Part shown: positions 32,896-35,908 of the stretch, piece after piece
How the letters are laid out: every line of letters starts with the position of its first letter
Numbering within the stretch: position 1 is the first letter of the stretch
Translations under genes and position numbers: made by a program
The notes under the pieces: generated by a model
What the model saw: the letters and a program-made list of their open reading frames with translations, nothing else
Databases searched by the model: none
What the model was told of the DNA's origin: nothing
From: Labilithrix sp.
GTDB taxonomy: Bacteria > Myxococcota_A > Polyangia > Polyangiales > Polyangiaceae
NCBI GenBank assembly: GCA_028287065.1
Contig: JAQBQJ010000468.1
Location: forward strand, 1-35,908
Reading direction: 5' to 3'
Length of the DNA stretch: 35,908 nucleotides

Positions 32896-33755
32896 TGTCC
32901 ATGACGACCTCGTTCTTCACACTGCTCGCGACCACCGGCATGCTGGCCCTCGTCGGATGCGACAGGAGCGCTCCGCCCAAGCAGACGGTTCGCGCGAGCG
33001 GCTCGAGCGCGCTGCAGCCGCTCGTGAATGCAGCGAAGGAGCGCTTCGAGGCGGACAACAAGTCGATCAGCATCGAGGTGTCGGCGGGTGGCTCGAAGAA
33101 GGGCCTCTCCGACGTGTCGAGCGGCGCCGTCCACATCGGCAACAGCGACATCTTCGCGCCCGACGACCTGAAGCGGCAGCTCGTCGATCACAAGGTCGCG
33201 GTGGTCGGGTTCGCGGTGATGGCGAACAAGGGCGCGTTCAACGAGAAGGTCCCGGCGCTCACGCTCGCGCAGATAGCCAAGGTCTTCAAGGGCGAGGTGA
33301 AGGACTGGAAGGAGCTCGGCGGCGCGCCGCAGCCGATCGCCGTCATCAACCGCGCAGCAGGCAGCGGGACGCGCACCGTGTTCGGCAACGTCGTGCTCGG
33401 CGGCGACGCGTTCGTCGAGGGCCAGACGGAGGACAACTCCGGCGCGCTCGTCGCGAAGTTGAAGCAGACGAAGGGCGCCATCAGCTATCTCGCGCTGTCG
33501 TTCGAGGACGACGCGCTCGTCACGATCCGCGTGAAGACGGACGAGGGCGCGGTCGACGCGACGCCGGAGAGCATCGCGGCGGGCAGGTATCCGATCTGGG
33601 CGTACGCGCACATGTACACCAGAGGCGAGGCCACCGGCGCGACCAAGGCGTTCCTCGAGTACGTGCTCTCTCCCGACTTCCAGTCGAAGACTCTCGGCAC
33701 CGTGAAGGGCTTCATCCCCGTCACGCAGATGAAGGTCACGAAGGACAAGGACTGA
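32895..33755 (+). CDS. pstS: Phosphate-binding lipoprotein of the Pst system
   Basis: A 286-residue PstS-like binding protein. Its signal peptide ends in a lipobox (GMLALVGC). Phosphate-pocket motifs are visible: ASGSSALQPLVNAAKERFE, the SGAVHIGNSDIF segment with the ligand Asp, and NRAAGSGTRTVFGNVVL. The rest follows the type II periplasmic-binding fold (VVGFAVMANK, ISYLALSFED, GRYPIWAYAHMYT). It captures phosphate outside the inner membrane and delivers it to PstCA. The ATG overlaps the pstB stop (TGATG), so translation is coupled. Confidence 0.93.
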   Translation: MSMTTSFFTLLATTGMLALVGCDRSAPPKQTVRASGSSALQPLVNAAKERFEADNKSISIEVSAGGSKKGLSDVSSGAVHIGNSDIFAPDDLKRQLVDHKVAVVGFAVMANKGAFNEKVPALTLAQIAKVFKGEVKDWKELGGAPQPIAVINRAAGSGTRTVFGNVVLGGDAFVEGQTEDNSGALVAKLKQTKGAISYLALSFEDDALVTIRVKTDEGAVDATPESIAAGRYPIWAYAHMYTRGEATGATKAFLEYVLSPDFQSKTLGTVKGFIPVTQMKVTKDKD

Positions 33756-33756
33756 G

Positions 33757-34710
33757 ATGGGACCCGGGGGCGCAGCATCGGAGTCCATGTCGAGCGCCAT
33801 GCCGGCGGCAAAGCGCACGGCGAAGCCGGCGCGTCGCACGGGCGATGCCGTCGTCCGATTGCTGCTCGTGTCGTGCGCGGCGTTCGTGCTCGTCACGACG
33901 GCTTTGATGCTGTTCTTCGTCGGGAACGCCGGGCTGAAGGGGATTCGTTCGGTCGGTCTGACGTCGCTGCTCACCGGTACGCTCTGGAAGCCCGAGGCCG
34001 ACACGTTCGGCGGGCTCCCGCTGATCTTCGGCACGTTCGTGAGCGCGGCCGGCGCCGTCGTGATCGGCGCAGCGCCTGCTGTCCTCGCCGCGGTGTGGGC
34101 GACCGAGCTCGCGCCGAAGCCCGCGCGTCCGCTTTATCGGCGCACGATGGAGGTCGCTGCGGCGGTGCCGAGCGTCGTCTACGGATGGCTCGCGCTCGTC
34201 TACTTGATCCCGCAGATGGAGAAGCTCGCGCACGCGCTGCGCGGCGACGCGGCGACGGGCGGTGAAGGACTCGCGACGGCCGCGGTGCTCCTCGGCGTGA
34301 TGATCGCGCCGACCGTGCTGCTGCTCTCGCTCGACGCACTGGCGCGGGTGCCGGTCGCGCTGCGCGATGCGAGCGCGGCGCTCGGCGCGTCTCCGTGGCA
34401 AACGGCGATGCGCGTCGTCGTCCCGCACGGCGGGCGCGGGATCGTCGTCGCCGTGTTCTTCGGCTTCGCGCGCGCTGCGGGCGAGACGATGGCGGTGCAG
34501 ATGGTGATCGGAGGCGCACGCAAGCTCCCCGAGAGCGCCTTCTCGCCGACGACGACGATCTCGACGCAGATCGTGATGGATATGCAGAACGCGCGTCCCG
34601 GCACGCCCGCGAGCAACGTGCTCTTCGCGATGTCGCTGGTGCTCCTGGTGGTCGCGGTCGCGGTGGTGCTCGGCACACGGTGGCTCTCGCGCGGAACGAG
34701 GACGTCGTGA
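33757..34710 (+). CDS. pstC: Phosphate ABC transporter permease C
   Basis: A 317-residue permease with about six membrane helices. The LTGTLWKPEADTFGGLPLIF segment after the first helix and the PSVVYGWLALVYLIPQ segment are typical for PstC, as is the coupling-loop (EAA) motif DASAALGASPWQTAMRVVVP, which contacts PstB, and FARAAGETMAVQMVIGG. A roughly 25-residue basic N terminus precedes helix one. The start follows the pstS stop almost directly. The last bases overlap the GTG start of pstA (GTGA). Confidence 0.94.
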   Translation: MGPGGAASESMSSAMPAAKRTAKPARRTGDAVVRLLLVSCAAFVLVTTALMLFFVGNAGLKGIRSVGLTSLLTGTLWKPEADTFGGLPLIFGTFVSAAGAVVIGAAPAVLAAVWATELAPKPARPLYRRTMEVAAAVPSVVYGWLALVYLIPQMEKLAHALRGDAATGGEGLATAAVLLGVMIAPTVLLLSLDALARVPVALRDASAALGASPWQTAMRVVVPHGGRGIVVAVFFGFARAAGETMAVQMVIGGARKLPESAFSPTTTISTQIVMDMQNARPGTPASNVLFAMSLVLLVVAVAVVLGTRWLSRGTRTS

Positions 34711-35882
34711 CCCCTGTCGCGAGCGGGCGTACGAGCGCGGTGGACAGGCCGTCCGGACCGCGGCTGCGACGAGGGATGCGCAAGGGGCGCTTCGTCGAGC
34801 AGCTGCTCGGACGCGTGCTGGCCGTGCTCGCAGCCTCGATCGCCGCTCTCTATGCGGGCGGGCTCGTGTATCTCGTCACGCGCGGCGGAAGGCGACTCGT
34901 GGCGTTCACGACGCAGGCGACGCCGCTCTCGGACGTCGACGGCGAGGACGTGATGCGCTTCGTGCTCGCGTCGGCGATGTTCGGGTCGCTCGCGTGGGCG
35001 GCCGGCGTCGTCGTTCGCGAGATCGTGGCGAGGGTGAAGGGCGGCACGGTGACCCGGAAGATGGGCCGCGTCGCGCATGTTGCGACGATCGCGGCCGCGT
35101 TGATCGGCGCGGCGACGTTTCGGGATCATCTCCCGCGCTTCCTCATCGGTCTGCCGAGCGATACGCGGGCGGGCGGCGGCATCGGCCCGGAGATCTTCAA
35201 CACGCTGTATTTCGCGGCGCTGAGCACGTTGGTCACGTTGCCGATCGGCGTCGGCGCGGCGCTGTACATGGCGCGCTTCGCGAAGAGGCCGCGCTTCGTC
35301 GCGACGTTGCGGACGGCGCTCGACACGCTCGCGTCGTTGCCGAGCATCGTCTACGGCCTGTTCGGCTTCCTGGTCTTCGTCGTGCAGATGAGGCTTGGCT
35401 ATTCGCTGTTCGCCGGCGCGATCGTGCTGGCGATCCTGAACCTGCCGCTCGTGGTGGGTGTGACGGAGGAGAGCTTGCGCGCGGTGCCGCGCGAGCTCGA
35501 GGAGGCGAGCCTCGCGCTGGGCGCGACTCCGGTGCAGACGGCGCTGCGCATCTCGCTGCCGTACGCGTGGCCGGGGATCCTGAGCGCGCTCATGCTGTCG
35601 ATCGGGCGTGTGTTCGCGGAGAGCGCGCCGCTGATCATGACGGCGGGCACCACGATCTCGCGAGGCACGGCGTATTCGCTCGATCCGTTCCGCGGCGGCG
35701 AGACGCTCGCGGTGCATCTCTGGTACGTGAACTCGGCGGGGCTCGCGCCGGACCGAGCGGACGTGAGCGCAGGCACGGCGGCAGCGCTGGTCGTGCTCGT
35801 CATGATGACGAATGTGCTCGCGTCGCGCCTCGCTCGCTTCGGCGGCGCGAGCGGGACGCGGATGCGACGTGCAACGCGCTAA
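34707..35882 (+). CDS. pstA: Phosphate ABC transporter permease A, N-terminally extended
   Basis: A 391-residue permease with a GTG start that overlaps the pstC stop. The core matches PstA: GGIGPEIFNTLYFAALSTLV, PIGVGAALYMARFA, LASLPSIVYGLFGFLVFV, the coupling loop EEASLALGATPVQTALRISL and FAESAPLIMTAGTTISRG with the LWYVNSAG region. The protein is about 100 residues longer than usual PstA; the extra part contains two additional hydrophobic segments (VLASAMFGSLAWAAGVVV and VAHVATIAAALIGAATF) between the first helix and the core. Together with PstC it forms the transmembrane channel for phosphate. Confidence 0.93.
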   Translation: MTPVASGRTSAVDRPSGPRLRRGMRKGRFVEQLLGRVLAVLAASIAALYAGGLVYLVTRGGRRLVAFTTQATPLSDVDGEDVMRFVLASAMFGSLAWAAGVVVREIVARVKGGTVTRKMGRVAHVATIAAALIGAATFRDHLPRFLIGLPSDTRAGGGIGPEIFNTLYFAALSTLVTLPIGVGAALYMARFAKRPRFVATLRTALDTLASLPSIVYGLFGFLVFVVQMRLGYSLFAGAIVLAILNLPLVVGVTEESLRAVPRELEEASLALGATPVQTALRISLPYAWPGILSALMLSIGRVFAESAPLIMTAGTTISRGTAYSLDPFRGGETLAVHLWYVNSAGLAPDRADVSAGTAAALVVLVMMTNVLASRLARFGGASGTRMRRATR

Positions 35883-35908
35883 ATGGAGGAGCGTGATTCT
35901 CGTCCCTC
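35883..35908 (+). CDS. Start of the next gene, cut by the window end
   Basis: Directly after the pstA stop, ATGGAGGAGCGTG could start a gene at ATG 35883, or GGAGGA could serve as ribosome site for the GTG at 35893. Only a few codons are visible, so nothing can be said of the product; phoU commonly follows pst genes, but that is context only. Confidence 0.3.

Overview
The window is very GC-rich and densely coded, with many lipoproteins (Ala/Gly-Cys lipoboxes followed by Ser/Gly/Ala/Pro-rich linkers), basic Lys/Ala tails, a KaiC-like ATPase and a SpoIIE-type phosphatase. This style suggests a Myxococcota (deltaproteobacterial, Polyangia-like) chromosome. That placement is an inference from gene content; there is no rRNA or other marker here. 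I see no tRNA, CRISPR array, insertion sequence or phage gene, so most of the window reads as ordinary chromosome with two locally decayed spots.

Left part (1-9655): the 3' end of a secreted propeller-like protein, a DUF72 protein, a three-helix membrane protein, a 2OG-Fe(II) dioxygenase, then a signalling block of a STAS protein divergent from a two-domain KaiC-like ATPase plus an RsbU/SpoIIE-type phosphatase. Next come a flavin disulfide reductase followed by a 38-residue TatA-like microprotein, a protein with an IF-2 N-terminal-type domain and a lysine-rich tail, a DUF1697 protein and a single-domain response regulator.

Middle (9729-22894): a three-gene lipoprotein operon joined by ATGA overlaps (two unknown lipoproteins that look like distant paralogues, then a SYLF-domain lipoprotein), a Dps ferritin, and a complete Kdp potassium system on the minus strand. 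Reading 5' to 3' on that strand, the order is kdpD, kdpE, a small Cys-containing membrane protein, a tiny one-helix protein, what looks like a collapsed outer-membrane porin gene, a 28-residue membrane peptide, kdpF, kdpA, kdpB, kdpC. A 21-bp direct repeat upstream of the structural genes is a good candidate KdpE operator.

Right part (23004-35908): an SF2 helicase, a copper type II monooxygenase-like lipoprotein, a frameshifted remnant of a carboxyltransferase gene, small unknown proteins, a thioredoxin-like lipoprotein with a basic tail, an RRM protein with a clear terminator, a DUF6496 basic protein, an unusual three-domain fusion (aldo/keto reductase, polynucleotide-kinase-like P-loop domain, HAD-like zinc-loop domain), a Cys-rich lipoprotein, and a phosphate transport operon in the unusual order pstB-pstS-pstC-pstA. 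The fusion protein, the kdp-associated small or decayed genes and the TatA-like microprotein are the most unusual items.
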